Positions 50,344 through 59,883 are shown, counted from the first letter of the stretch. The stretch is 64,000 bases of DNA from Alphaproteobacteria bacterium (GCA_026982705.1 JALSGP010000033.1:62001-126000), one strand, 5' to 3'. A program made the numbers and translations. Notes: generated by a model not told the origin, from the sequence alone.

Positions 50344-50988
50344 TCAGCACCGGCCGGACCGTCGCGCCCGGTCGAGCCCGTCCAGCACCGCCCCCAGCAG
50401 CAGGGCGGCCGAACAGGCGCCGGCGTCCATGTGATCGAGGGTGCGCGGCCCTCGATCGGCGGCCGGCGGCCACTTGGCCTCGCGGTAGCGGGTCTGGTGC
50501 ATGGCGTGTCCCGCCGCCGCCAGCAGCAGGCCCGAGAGACGGTCGAGGTCGCGTTCGCCGGCGTACCAGCCGAGGGCGCGATGGACGGCATCCAGCACGT
50601 CCACGAGGCTCTTGCCGCCGGGGGGTACCGCCCCCTCGCGGTTCAGGGCCGCCAGCCCCGCCTCCACCGCCGGCAGCAGATCGCCGGGCCGCTCCGGTGC
50701 CGCCGGCAGGGCCGTCGCCATGCCGGCCAGGAAGACGCCGTAGAGGCGCACGGCGGTGCCGGCGTCGAGCGCCCGCAGCCGTGCGCCGAGACGGGCCACC
50801 GCCTCCGGCAACGGCAGGGCGGTCAGCTCCACGGCCTCGGCCCTGAGCAGACGCGCCGCCTCCGCCATGTTGCGGCCGTGGTCACCGTCGGCGAGGGCCT
50901 GGTCCAGTCCGTCCAGCTCGGCCCGCCGTCCCTCCAGCGTCTCCGCCGCCGTCTCCAGGATGTCGCGCAGTGCAGCGAGCGCGGCCAT
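50344..50988 (-). CDS. DhaL-type dihydroxyacetone kinase subunit (DAK2 domain), orphan
   Basis: The 214 residues have the DAK2/DhaL nucleotide-binding signatures: LDQALADGDHGRNMAEA (Asp-rich metal site, about residues 28-44), VPPGGKSLVDVLDAV, and HMDAGACSAALLLGAVLDGL near the end. In the PTS-linked kinase DhaL carries ADP and works with DhaK and DhaM; neither is nearby. It may instead act with a distant DhaK or have another partner. The ATG at 50988 has GGGGAT upstream; an in-frame extension to 51033 is possible but not family-like. Confidence 0.85.
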   Translation of the reverse strand: MAALAALRDILETAAETLEGRRAELDGLDQALADGDHGRNMAEAARLLRAEAVELTALPLPEAVARLGARLRALDAGTAVRLYGVFLAGMATALPAAPERPGDLLPAVEAGLAALNREGAVPPGGKSLVDVLDAVHRALGWYAGERDLDRLSGLLLAAAGHAMHQTRYREAKWPPAADRGPRTLDHMDAGACSAALLLGAVLDGLDRARRSGRC

Positions 50989-51070
50989 CGGCGCATCCCC
51001 GCGTGTCGTCCCATTCCCTCCTAGCGGCGACACGGGGCGGAACGGAACCCCCTTGCGACCCCGCGACGCC

Positions 51071-54000
51071 TCAGGCCTCCACCGGCGCGTCCGCGGGCCG
51101 CGGGGCGGCGGCCCCGACCGCAGGCGGCCGGCGACGGCCGAAGTCGGCCTGGATCCCCAGCAGCGCCGGCACGATCAGCAGCACCAGCACGGTGTTGACG
51201 GCAAGGCCGAAGACCAGGGTGATGGCCATGGGAATGAGGAACTGGGCCTGGTAGCTGGTCTCGAACAGCAGCGGGACCAGTCCGCCCACCGTGGTCAGGG
51301 AGGTGAGCAGCACCGCCCGCAGACGCGAGACGGTCCCGTCGACGATGGCCTCGAAGATCTCGCGCCCTTCGGCCACGAGTTCGTCCACGGTGCTGACCAG
51401 GATGATGCTGTCGTTCACCAGCACGCCGGCGAGGCCGAGCAGGGCGATGAGGCTCAGGATGGTGAGATCGTACCCCATCACCAGATGACCCAGCACGGCA
51501 CCCAAGAGGCCGAAGGGGATCACCGCCATCACCGCGAAGGGGCGGGTGAAGCTGCCGAACACCCAGGCCAGCACCACATAGATGAGGCCGAGGGCGATCA
51601 GGGCGCCCAGCCGCATGTCGGCGAGGGTGTCGCGCCGCTCCTCGGCGCGGCCGGCGAAGCGCCAGGCGAGGCCATGGCGGGCGGCGAGTTCGTCCAGACG
51701 CGGCGCGAGCGCCTCCTGCACCTGATCGAGGCGGATGGTGGCCTCGTCCAGCTCGGCGGTGACGGCCACCTCGCGGGCGCCGTCGACGCGGCGGATGATG
51801 GCGACGCCCGGACGTTCCTCGATGCGGGCCACCACCCCGAGCGGCACCTCGCTGCCGTCGGGGCCCAGCAGGGGGAAGGCGGCGAGATCGAGATCCCGCA
51901 GGGCCGCCCGATCGAGCCGCACCACCACCTCCACCTCCTCGTCGCCGCGCGGGAAGCGGAGGGCGATGCGTCCTTCCAGCGCGTCGCGGAGCTGGCGGCC
52001 GATCTCGGCCGCCGTCCAGCCGAGACTGCGGCCGTAGGCCGTGGGGCGCACCAGGAGTTCCGGCTTGCCCGGCTCCAGATCGTCCACTACCTGGGAGACG
52101 CCGGGGAGCGCCGCCAACATGGCCTTGACCTCCTCGGCGGCGCGGTCGAGTTCGGCGACGCTCTCGCCGCCGCGGAGGCGGATGTCCACCTCGCGCCCGG
52201 GCGGTCCCCCCGCCACCTCGAGGATCTCCAGGGTCTCGAGGCCGACGATGGGCGGCACCGCCCGCGTCCAGGCCTCGGTGATGGCGCCGGTACGCAGCGG
52301 GCGACGGTCGGAGGGCGCGAGTTCCACCTCCAGCCCGCCCACATGGTCGCCCCGCACCTGCAGCACGCCGGCCTCGTTGCGGGGGCGGGTGCCGATGCGG
52401 GTGAAGACCATGCGCACCACCTGGTCGGGATCGGCGCCGAGGTCGCGGATGGCGCGATAGAGGGCCCGTTCCACCGTGGCGAGGGCGCGCTCCGTCTCGG
52501 CCCGGGACATGCCCGGCACCATCACCAGCGACACGCGGATGCGGTCGCTCTCGGGGCCCTTGAAGAAGACGAAGGGGACGTGGCGGCCCAGCATCAGGCC
52601 GAAGACCAGCAGCAGACCGGCGAGGGCGGCGGCGAGGGTGGTCCAGCGCCAGCGCACGGCCAGCACCACGAGGCGGCGGAAGGGACCGTCCCGCAGGCGG
52701 GCGAAGGCGCGGTCGAAGCCGTCGCGGAAGCGGGGCAGCAGGCGCGGCCGGTGGAAGCTGTGGCGGAGATGGGCGGGCAGCACCAGTAGGCACTCCACCA
52801 GGCTCGCCACCAGCACCGCCGTCACCACGATGGGGATCTCGCGGATGATGGTGCCGATGATGTCGCCGATCACCATCAGCGGCAGGAAGGCGGCGATGGT
52901 GGTGAGGGTGGCGCTGGCCACCGGTGCCAGCATGCGGCGGGCGGCGAGTTCGGCGGCAAAGAGGGGGCGGTAGCCGCGCTCGCGCAGGGCCACGCCGTGC
53001 TCGCCCACCACGATGGCATCGTCCACCACGATGCCGATGGCGAGGATCATGGCGAAGAGGCTCACCATGTTGATGGTGCGGCCGGTGAGCCACAGCACGG
53101 CGAGCATGGCGCCGAAGCTCACGGGAATGCCCACCGCCACCCAGAAGGCCACCCGCACGTCCAGGAACAGGAACAGGATCAGGAGCACCAGCAGGAAGCC
53201 GGTGGCGCCGTTCTCCAGCAGCAGGCGGATGCGGTCGCGGATGAGATCCGCCATCACGTTGTAGACCTCGAGCCGCAGGCTCGGCGGCAGTTCGGCGCGG
53301 ATGCGATCGAGCTCGCGGGCGAGGATGTCCTGCACCTCGAGGGCGTCGGCGGTGGTGGCGCGCTCCACGTGCAGTTCCACCGCCCGGAAGCCGCGGCGGC
53401 GCCCCTCCGGCTGGTCCTCGTCGAACCCGTCGCGCACGCGGGCGATCTCGCCGAGGGTGAGGCGGCGGCCGTCGGGGGCGACGGTGACGACGAGGTCGGC
53501 CAGTTCGGCGGCGGTCCGGGCGCGGGCCATCACCCGCGGTGTGACGGTGGCGCCGTTCTCCAGATCGCCCGCCGGGATCTCGAGGGAGCGGGCGGCGATG
53601 GTGCGGGCGAGGTCGGCGACGGGGGTCCCGAGGCCGTGGAGGGTGGCGGGATCCAGCTCCACGAGGACGCGATCGTCGCGCACGCCGAAGAGGGTCACGC
53701 GGTCGATGCCGGCCGCCAGCAGCCGGTCGCGGATGCGCTCGGCATAGGCTTCCAGCGCTGCCTCGGGGAAGGGGCCCGAGAGCACCAGGCGGGCGATGGT
53801 GTCGTAGCGGACCACCCGCCGCACGCGCGGTTCCTCGGCCTCCTCCGGCAGGGTGGTGATCTGGGCCACCGCCTGCTCCACCTCCGCCTGGGCCTTCTGC
53901 ATGTCGGCGCCCTGGACATATTCGAGGGTGACGACGCCGCTGCCCTCGCGGGCGGTGGCGATCACCCGGTCGACGCCGTCGAGGAAACGCACCTGCGGCT

Positions 54001-54232
54001 CGATGGCCTGGAGGATGTTCTTCTCCACGTCCTCGGCACTGGCCCCCGGCCAGGCCACGCTCACCACCACCACGTCGATGCCGAAGTCGGGGAAGAACTG
54101 CTTGCGGAGCTGGCCGAGGGAGACCAGGCCCGCGACGATCATGAGGATCATGAGCAGATTGGCGGCGGTGGGATGACGGGTGAAGAGGGCGACGAGCCCG
54201 CCTCCGGAGGCGGGCGGCGGGTGCGGACTCAT
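51071..54232 (-). CDS. RND efflux transporter permease (AcrB-like)
   Basis: Inner-membrane proton-driven pump of the RND superfamily. The 1053 residues have an initial membrane segment (NLLMILMIVAGLVSLGQL), then two large periplasmic loops, each followed by a group of membrane helices. Markers are FPDFGIDVVVVSVAWPGASAEDVE, and helix 4 with paired aspartates in GIVVDDAIVVGEHG (near residue 400). GYDLTILSLIALLGLAGVLVNDSI marks the second half. ATG at 54232 overlaps the adaptor stop (ATGA). No outer-membrane channel gene is attached. It is divergent from paaX. Confidence 0.95.
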   Translation of the reverse strand: MSPHPPPASGGGLVALFTRHPTAANLLMILMIVAGLVSLGQLRKQFFPDFGIDVVVVSVAWPGASAEDVEKNILQAIEPQVRFLDGVDRVIATAREGSGVVTLEYVQGADMQKAQAEVEQAVAQITTLPEEAEEPRVRRVVRYDTIARLVLSGPFPEAALEAYAERIRDRLLAAGIDRVTLFGVRDDRVLVELDPATLHGLGTPVADLARTIAARSLEIPAGDLENGATVTPRVMARARTAAELADLVVTVAPDGRRLTLGEIARVRDGFDEDQPEGRRRGFRAVELHVERATTADALEVQDILARELDRIRAELPPSLRLEVYNVMADLIRDRIRLLLENGATGFLLVLLILFLFLDVRVAFWVAVGIPVSFGAMLAVLWLTGRTINMVSLFAMILAIGIVVDDAIVVGEHGVALRERGYRPLFAAELAARRMLAPVASATLTTIAAFLPLMVIGDIIGTIIREIPIVVTAVLVASLVECLLVLPAHLRHSFHRPRLLPRFRDGFDRAFARLRDGPFRRLVVLAVRWRWTTLAAALAGLLLVFGLMLGRHVPFVFFKGPESDRIRVSLVMVPGMSRAETERALATVERALYRAIRDLGADPDQVVRMVFTRIGTRPRNEAGVLQVRGDHVGGLEVELAPSDRRPLRTGAITEAWTRAVPPIVGLETLEILEVAGGPPGREVDIRLRGGESVAELDRAAEEVKAMLAALPGVSQVVDDLEPGKPELLVRPTAYGRSLGWTAAEIGRQLRDALEGRIALRFPRGDEEVEVVVRLDRAALRDLDLAAFPLLGPDGSEVPLGVVARIEERPGVAIIRRVDGAREVAVTAELDEATIRLDQVQEALAPRLDELAARHGLAWRFAGRAEERRDTLADMRLGALIALGLIYVVLAWVFGSFTRPFAVMAVIPFGLLGAVLGHLVMGYDLTILSLIALLGLAGVLVNDSIILVSTVDELVAEGREIFEAIVDGTVSRLRAVLLTSLTTVGGLVPLLFETSYQAQFLIPMAITLVFGLAVNTVLVLLIVPALLGIQADFGRRRPPAVGAAAPRPADAPVEA

Positions 54233-55494
54233 GCGCCGGCCTCCCCGCCGACGGTCACCCGGACGCCGGGGCCGGCCTCGGGCAGGCGGGTGACCAAGAC
54301 CCGATCTCCGGGGGCCAGATCGCCCCGCACCACCACCCGCGCGCCCTCGCGGGCCAGCACCTCCACCCGCCGCGGCATCAGCCGTCCCTCCTCGATCACA
54401 TAGACGGTATCCTCCTCGTAGAGGGCCTCCCGCGGCAGGCGGATCGCCCCGGAATGGCGACGATCCGGGATCTCCACGGTGACGAAGACGCCGGGGCGCA
54501 GGGGCACGCCATCCGGCGGCGGGTCGAGGGCGACGGCGAGGGCGATGCCGCCGGTACGGGGATCGATGCGACCCAGCACCCGGTCGATGCGGCCGGTGAA
54601 GACCAGCTCGCGCTCGCCCAGCCGCCAGCGGGCCCGGACCGTCCGTCCCTCGAGCCCGTCGGCGAGCAGTCGGCCGAACTCGGCCTCGGTGACCGAGACC
54701 CTTAGCTCGAAGGCGGCCGTGGGATAGAGGATCCCCACCGCCGTGCGCGGGGCGAGCTCGCGGCCCACCGCCGCCTCCACCCGGTCGAGGATGCCGGCCT
54801 CGGGGGCGCGCAGCACCGTGTCGGCGAGATCGCGTTCGGCACGGGCGATGGCGGCGTCGAGGGCGGCCAGGGCCGCCTCGCGGGCGGTGCGCCGATGTTC
54901 GAGGAGGGCGATGGTCCGTTCGATCCGGGTCACCGCCTCGCGTTCGGCGAGCAGCCGCCGTTCGGCCTCGTCGCGGGCGCGGGGCGAGGCCACCTTGCGG
55001 GCCACCAGGCGCCGCTGGCGCTCGAACTCGCGCTCGGCCACCGCCACCCGGCGCCGGGCCAGTTCCAGGAGCCGGCGCTGGGCGGCCAGATCGGCGTCGA
55101 GCTCGGCGAGCTGGGCTTCCTGCTGGCGACGCTGGGCGCGGAGTTCGGCGAGCCGGCGCTCGAAGGGGAAGGGATCGAGGCGCAGCAGCTCCTCGCCGGC
55201 GGCGACCCGTGCCCCCGCCACCAGTTTCGGCGAGACGGCGACGACCCGACCGCCCACCGCCGTCGCCAGCGTCACGGTGCGGGCCACCTCGATGCGGCCG
55301 AAATGGCGGATGGTGGGGCGCACCGGACCGGGGGTCACCGTCACCGCCCGCACCGTCCACACCCGTTCGCGCGGGCGCGCCGCCTCCACCTCCGGGCGCA
55401 GCATCACCAGCGTCACCGCCCCGGCGATGCCGGCCGCCAGCACCAGCAGGGGAAGCAGCGCGCGTGCGACGCGCCCGCGGCGTTGTCCGGACAT
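54229..55494 (-). CDS. RND periplasmic adaptor (membrane fusion protein, HlyD/AcrA-like)
   Basis: Links the RND pump to an outer-membrane channel. The 421 residues have an N-terminal membrane anchor (about residues 11-32) and a split lipoyl-like domain (VTLATAVGGRVVAVSPKLVAGARVAAGEELLRLD and LADTVLRAPEAGILDRVEA, each read in parts). A long coiled-coil hairpin (about 110-215), a beta-barrel and membrane-proximal domains ending VRGDLAPGDRVLVTRLPE complete it. ATG at 55494, 58 bases from the divergent paaX start. Co-transcribed with the pump. Confidence 0.94.
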   Translation of the reverse strand: MSGQRRGRVARALLPLLVLAAGIAGAVTLVMLRPEVEAARPRERVWTVRAVTVTPGPVRPTIRHFGRIEVARTVTLATAVGGRVVAVSPKLVAGARVAAGEELLRLDPFPFERRLAELRAQRRQQEAQLAELDADLAAQRRLLELARRRVAVAEREFERQRRLVARKVASPRARDEAERRLLAEREAVTRIERTIALLEHRRTAREAALAALDAAIARAERDLADTVLRAPEAGILDRVEAAVGRELAPRTAVGILYPTAAFELRVSVTEAEFGRLLADGLEGRTVRARWRLGERELVFTGRIDRVLGRIDPRTGGIALAVALDPPPDGVPLRPGVFVTVEIPDRRHSGAIRLPREALYEEDTVYVIEEGRLMPRRVEVLAREGARVVVRGDLAPGDRVLVTRLPEAGPGVRVTVGGEAGA

Positions 55495-55552
55495 GCCGGT
55501 TCGGCCCCGTTCCGCTTGTTCGTCCCCGTGTGGGAGCTAAGTTAAGCGGGCC

Positions 55553-56533
55553 ATGCCCGGAAGGAAGGCGAGCGGGGAGCCGCGGAGGCCGGCGATGTGT
55601 CGCGATCCGTCGCCGGTGGCGGTGATCCGCGAGGCGCTCGAACGCTTCCGCAGCCGGCGGCCGCTGCGCACCGGATCCTTTCTCGTCACCCTCTGGGGCG
55701 ATGCGGTGGAACCGCGCGGCGGTGCGCTGTGGCTCGCGAGTCTCATCCGCATCGCCGCCCTCTTCGGCCTCGGCGAACGGCTGGTGCGGACCACCGCCAC
55801 CCGTCTCGCCGCCGAGGGCTGGCTGGCCCGCGAGCTCCACGGCCGCCGCAGTCTCTACCGGACCGGACCCGAGGGACGGGCGTGGATCCGCACCGCCGCC
55901 CGCCGCATCTACGCCGTCCAGGGCGCGCCGCGGCCCTTCGACTGGCACCTGGTGGTGCTGCCGGAGGGCGTGCCCGAGGGGGTGCGGCGGGCGCTGCGCT
56001 GGCTCGGCTGCGGCCGTCTCTCGGGCGATGTCTACGTCCATCCGGCGCCGGAGCGGGAGCGACTGCTCGCGGTGCTGGCGGCCGATCCCCGGGCGGCCGG
56101 GGCGCTGGTGCTGCGCGACCCGCGCCCGCGGGCGGATCCCGCCGTACTGCGCGAGCTGGGTCGTCGGGCCTGGCGGCTCGAGGAGCTGGAGGCGGGCTAC
56201 CGCGACTTCCTCCGCCGTTTCGCACCCTGGCGGGCGCTGGATCCGGCCGGGCTCTCCCCCGAGGATGCGCTGCGGGCGCGGCTGCTGCTGGTCCACGACT
56301 ATCGCCGGCTGGTGCTGGCGGATCCGCTGATGCCGGCGGATCTGCTGCCGGCGGACTGGCCCGGTCTCGCCGCCTGCCGGCTGTGCCGGGATCTCTATGC
56401 GCGGCTGCTGGAGCCCTCGGAACGGGCGCTGGATACGCGGGCACCGGAGACCCGCGGCCACGCCGCCCAGGCCCGGGCGTGGCTGCGGGCGCGTTTCGGC
56501 GGACCGGTGGAGGCGGCGGCCGCCGTCGCCTGA
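55553..56533 (+). CDS. paaX: PaaX-family transcriptional regulator
   Basis: DNA-binding repressor of phenylacetate genes, released by phenylacetyl-CoA. The 326 residues open with a winged-helix domain (LRTGSFLVTLWGDAVEPRGG, IAALFGLGERLVRTTATRLA, GWLARELHGRRSLYRTGPEG, about residues 38-105). The PaaX central fold (WHLVVLPEGV, RRALRWLGCGRLSGDVYVHP) and a helical C-terminal domain with LLVHDYRRLVLADPLMPADLLP follow. It lies about 18 kb from the paa enzymes and divergent from the RND pump, so it may regulate the pump, the distant paa genes, or both. Its TGA abuts the convergent cobB stop (TGATCA). Confidence 0.93.
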   Translation: MPGRKASGEPRRPAMCRDPSPVAVIREALERFRSRRPLRTGSFLVTLWGDAVEPRGGALWLASLIRIAALFGLGERLVRTTATRLAAEGWLARELHGRRSLYRTGPEGRAWIRTAARRIYAVQGAPRPFDWHLVVLPEGVPEGVRRALRWLGCGRLSGDVYVHPAPERERLLAVLAADPRAAGALVLRDPRPRADPAVLRELGRRAWRLEELEAGYRDFLRRFAPWRALDPAGLSPEDALRARLLLVHDYRRLVLADPLMPADLLPADWPGLAACRLCRDLYARLLEPSERALDTRAPETRGHAAQARAWLRARFGGPVEAAAAVA

Positions 56534-57847
56534 TCAGCGCCGGTCCAGGAGGTGGAGGAAGGAGCCGGCCACGCGGCCCACCCGGCAGCCGGCCGGGCCG
56601 AGATCCCGGCCGCGGGCGTCCCGTACCGCGGCGAAGAGGGGTTCGCCGTCGCGATGGACCTCGCGGGCGAAGTGGAACTCGTGGGCGGCGTAGAGGGTCC
56701 CGGCAGCCCCCAGCGGCAGGTCGGCGGCGAGACGCGGCTCGCGGTAGCCGAGGTGGAGCCGCGGGCGGGCGAAGCTGGTGGCCACCGGCAGCAGGCCCGC
56801 CATCAGATAGGAGATGCCGGCGCGGTCGGTGAGGTGCCGCCCCAGCACCATGTAGCCGCCGCACTCGCCGTAGACGAAGGCGCCGTGCGCGGCGGCGCGG
56901 CGGAGACCGTCGAGGAAGCGGCGGCTGTGGGCGAGGCGTTCGGCGTGCAGTTCCGGATAGCCGCCGGGCAGATAGACGGCGTCGACGCCGAGGCCCGGCG
57001 CCTCGTCGGCCAGCGGCGAGAAGAAGCTCAGATGGGCGCCGGCCCGCCGCCAGGCGGCCAGCACGCTCTCGTAGACGAAGGCGAAGGCCTCGTCACGGGC
57101 GATGGCGATGTGCTGGCCCAGCGGTGGAACGGGCACCGGCGGCGGGCCGAGGGCGGCGATGGCGGCGGGGCGAGCGAGGCGCTCGATGCGATCGAGGTCG
57201 AGCCGGGCCTCCACCAGATCGGCGGCGCGGGCGGCGGCCTCGGGAAGACGTGGCTGTTCGGCGGCCTGGACGAGACCGAGATGGCGCTCCGGCAGTTCGA
57301 GGCCCGCCTCCCGCGGCAGCCAGCCCAGGACCGGCAGCGAGGTGCGCGCCGCCACCGCCTCGCGCAGCAGTGCGAAATGGCTCTCCCCGGCGACCCGGTT
57401 GAAGACCACCCCCACCACGTCCACGTCGTCGCGGTGACGCAGGAAGCCCTCGACGAGGGCGGCGGCGGACTGGCCCAGCTTCTGCGCCTCCACCACCAGC
57501 AGCACCGGCAGGTCCAGCATGGCCACCAGATCGGCGGTGGAGCCGCGGCCGTCGGGAGCGCCGTCGAAGAGGCCCATCACCCCCTCGCCCACCAGCAGAT
57601 CGGCCGCCCGGCCCGCCTCCTCGTAGAGGCCCACCAGCGTCTCCAGCCGCATGGCCCAGGTGTCGAGATTGAGGCAGGCGCGGCCGGTGACGCGGGCGTG
57701 GAAGGCGGGATCGATGTAGTCCGGCCCCACCTTGAAGGAACCGACGCGGCGACCGCGCCGGCGCAGGGCCTCGAGCAGGCCCAGGGTGAGGATGGTCTTG
57801 CCGGATCCCGAGGCGGCCGCCGCCACCACGATGGCCGGTGGGCTCAT
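56534..57847 (-). CDS. cobB: Hydrogenobyrinic/cobyrinic acid a,c-diamide synthase
   Basis: ATP- and glutamine-dependent amidation of the a and c carboxylates in B12 synthesis. The 437 residues begin with the P-loop VVAAAASGSGKTILTLGLL (about residues 7-25), have KVGPDYIDPAFH and GVMGLFDG, then a glutamine amidotransferase domain with YLPGGYPELHAE and the nucleophile cysteine in GECGGYMVLG (near residue 325). Aerobic alphaproteobacteria call this CobB; CbiA in the anaerobic route is the homologue. No other cob genes are in view. ATG at 57847, 154 bases from the divergent purB; I see no cobalamin riboswitch in that gap. Confidence 0.93.
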   Translation of the reverse strand: MSPPAIVVAAAASGSGKTILTLGLLEALRRRGRRVGSFKVGPDYIDPAFHARVTGRACLNLDTWAMRLETLVGLYEEAGRAADLLVGEGVMGLFDGAPDGRGSTADLVAMLDLPVLLVVEAQKLGQSAAALVEGFLRHRDDVDVVGVVFNRVAGESHFALLREAVAARTSLPVLGWLPREAGLELPERHLGLVQAAEQPRLPEAAARAADLVEARLDLDRIERLARPAAIAALGPPPVPVPPLGQHIAIARDEAFAFVYESVLAAWRRAGAHLSFFSPLADEAPGLGVDAVYLPGGYPELHAERLAHSRRFLDGLRRAAAHGAFVYGECGGYMVLGRHLTDRAGISYLMAGLLPVATSFARPRLHLGYREPRLAADLPLGAAGTLYAAHEFHFAREVHRDGEPLFAAVRDARGRDLGPAGCRVGRVAGSFLHLLDRR

Positions 57848-58001
57848 GGGCTCCGCCGCTGGCGCTCACCCCCGCGCCCTGCCACGAACCGGCGACGGTG
57901 TCGAGGGGGCGCGAGGGGATCGGCGCCCCGCCCTTCCGGCGACCGGCGCGGGCTGGTAGAAGGCGCCCGGCCCGACCAACCAGCCCGGCGGAGCGCGCGT
58001 C

Positions 58002-59327
58002 GTGATCCCCCGTTACAGCCGGCCGCGGATGGCGGCCCTCTTCTCGCCCGAGGCCAAGCTGGCGTTGTGGCTCGACGTGGAGCTGGCGGTGGCGGAGGCC
58101 ATGGCCGATCTCGGCCTGGTGCCGCGGGAGGTGGTCTCGCGGCTGCTGGCCACCTGCGCCGAACGGCGCGAGCGCATCGTCGATCCGCAGCGGGTGGAGG
58201 AGATCGAGACCACCACCCGCCACGACGTGATCGCCTTCCTCACCCACCTGGAGGAGGTGTGCGGCGAGGACGCCCGCATCCTCCATCTCGGCATGACCTC
58301 CTCGGACCTGCTGGACACGGCCCTCGCCATCCAGCTCGCCCGGGCCATCGACCAGCTCCTCGCCGACGTGGACGAGGTGATGGCGGCGCTGGCACGGCGC
58401 GCCCACGAACACCGACGCACCGTCTGCATCGGCCGCAGTCACGGCGTCCACGCCGAGCCCACCACCTTCGGGCTCAAGCTCGCCGGCCACTACGCCGAGT
58501 TCGCCCGCAACCGGCGGCGGCTGGAGGCGGCGCGGGCGGAGGTGGCGGTGTGCAAGATCTCCGGTGCCGTCGGCACCTACGCCAACATCGACCCGCGGGT
58601 GGAGGCGGCGGTGGCGCGCCGCTTCGGGCTGGTGCCGGAGACGGTGGCGACCCAGGTGGTGCCGCGCGACCGCCACGCCGCCCTCCACGCCGCCCTCGCC
58701 CTGCTGGCAGCGGCCATCGAGCGGCTGGCGGTGGAGATCCGCCACCTCCAGCGCACCGAGGTGCGGGAGGTGGAGGAGCCCTTCGCGCCCGGACAGAAGG
58801 GCAGCTCCGCCATGCCCCACAAGCGCAACCCCGTGCTCGCCGAGAATCTCACCGGCCTCGCCCGCATGATCCGGGCGGCGGTGACGCCGGCGCTGGAGAA
58901 CGTGGTGCTGTGGCACGAGCGGGACATCTCCCACAGCTCGGTGGAGCGGGTGCTGCTGCCGGACGCGATGATCCTCGCCGACTTCGCCCTCGCCCGGCTG
59001 GCGGCGCTGGTGGACGGGCTGGTGGTCTATCCGGAGCGGATGCGGCGCAATCTGGAACTCACCCACGGGCTGATCTTCTCCCAGCGGGTGCTGCTGGCGC
59101 TGACGGAGAGCGGTCTGCCGCGCCAGCGGGCCTACGAGCTGGTGCAGAAGCACGCCATGCGGGCGTGGCAGGAGGAGCGGCCGCTGCGGGAACTCCTGGA
59201 GCGCGACGCCGAGATCGTCGCCCGGCTGGGACGCGAGCGGCTGGCAGCGCTCTTCGACCTCGGCCCCCATCTGCGTCACGTGGACACCATCTTCGCCCGG
59301 GTCTTCGGGTCGGAGGTCGATGCCTAG
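58002..59327 (+). CDS. purB: Adenylosuccinate lyase
   Basis: Catalyses two fumarate-releasing steps in purine synthesis (SAICAR to AICAR, adenylosuccinate to AMP). The 441 residues start MIPRYSRPRMAALFSPEAK and contain TTRHDVIAFLTHLEE, GMTSSDLLDTALAIQ, IGRSHGVHAEPTTFG and KISGAVGTYANIDP. The superfamily signature GSSAMPHKRNPVLAENLTG lies near residues 266-284. GTG start at 58002. In many alphaproteobacteria purB leads to purC/purS/purQ; here it is followed by unrelated genes. Confidence 0.97.
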   Translation: MIPRYSRPRMAALFSPEAKLALWLDVELAVAEAMADLGLVPREVVSRLLATCAERRERIVDPQRVEEIETTTRHDVIAFLTHLEEVCGEDARILHLGMTSSDLLDTALAIQLARAIDQLLADVDEVMAALARRAHEHRRTVCIGRSHGVHAEPTTFGLKLAGHYAEFARNRRRLEAARAEVAVCKISGAVGTYANIDPRVEAAVARRFGLVPETVATQVVPRDRHAALHAALALLAAAIERLAVEIRHLQRTEVREVEEPFAPGQKGSSAMPHKRNPVLAENLTGLARMIRAAVTPALENVVLWHERDISHSSVERVLLPDAMILADFALARLAALVDGLVVYPERMRRNLELTHGLIFSQRVLLALTESGLPRQRAYELVQKHAMRAWQEERPLRELLERDAEIVARLGRERLAALFDLGPHLRHVDTIFARVFGSEVDA

Positions 59328-59883
59328 GCCCGCGGCCCTGCTGGCGGTCCTGCTGCCGCTGCTGGCGGCGGCGCCGGCCGGCGCCGGCGTGCGGCTGGTG
59401 GCGGAGCGCGACGGCCGACGGCTGGAGGCGGTGTTCGCGGGGCCCGCGGCGCGGGAGGTCACCATCCGCTACGAGGGGCGCACCTTCGTGGTCCCGGTGG
59501 GTGACGGCGAGAGCGGGTCGACGGCGGACGAGGACGGCTGGCAGGTGGAGTCCTGGCACCGGGGGCCGCGGGTCGCCGGCTGGACCAGCCGCTATCATGT
59601 GGTGCGGCGGGACGGCCGCATCTGCGCCGAGGTGCTGGCGAGCCGCTGGCTCGGGCGGGCGCTGGCACCGGTCCTGGTGGCGCTCGCGCGCCTCGGCGCC
59701 CGGCGGCCGGACCTCGCCGTCATCGCTCTCGACGGCTGCGGGCGGCTGCCCCTCGCGGTGGCGGGGCGCGCCGGCTTCCCGCTCATGGTGAGCGACGGGC
59801 GGCGCGCGCGGTTCGTGGTGCGGGAGCTGCGCTTCGGCTGGCCGGTCGGGGACGGGGCGACGGGCGTGCGGGAGGAGCGGTGA
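59320..59883 (+). CDS. Exported protein of unknown function
   Basis: Not recognised. The 187 residues start with a signal peptide (MPRPAALLAVLLPLLAAAPAGAG). A mature domain rich in beta strands follows, with REVTIRYEGRTFVVPVGDGE, CAEVLASRWLGR, DLAVIALDGCGRLPLAV and a two-cysteine pattern (CAEV and DGCG). The ATG at 59320 overlaps the purB stop by eight bases, and the TGA overlaps the next GTG, so it is translated with purB and the LOG gene. Strand bias and codon use match the neighbours, so it looks real. Confidence 0.75.
   Translation: MPRPAALLAVLLPLLAAAPAGAGVRLVAERDGRRLEAVFAGPAAREVTIRYEGRTFVVPVGDGESGSTADEDGWQVESWHRGPRVAGWTSRYHVVRRDGRICAEVLASRWLGRALAPVLVALARLGARRPDLAVIALDGCGRLPLAVAGRAGFPLMVSDGRRARFVVRELRFGWPVGDGATGVREER

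Noticed and set aside
57848-58001. Cobalamin riboswitch upstream of cobB
   Set aside because: Only 154 bases, shared with purB, and no B12-box-like GCCACTG sequence was found.
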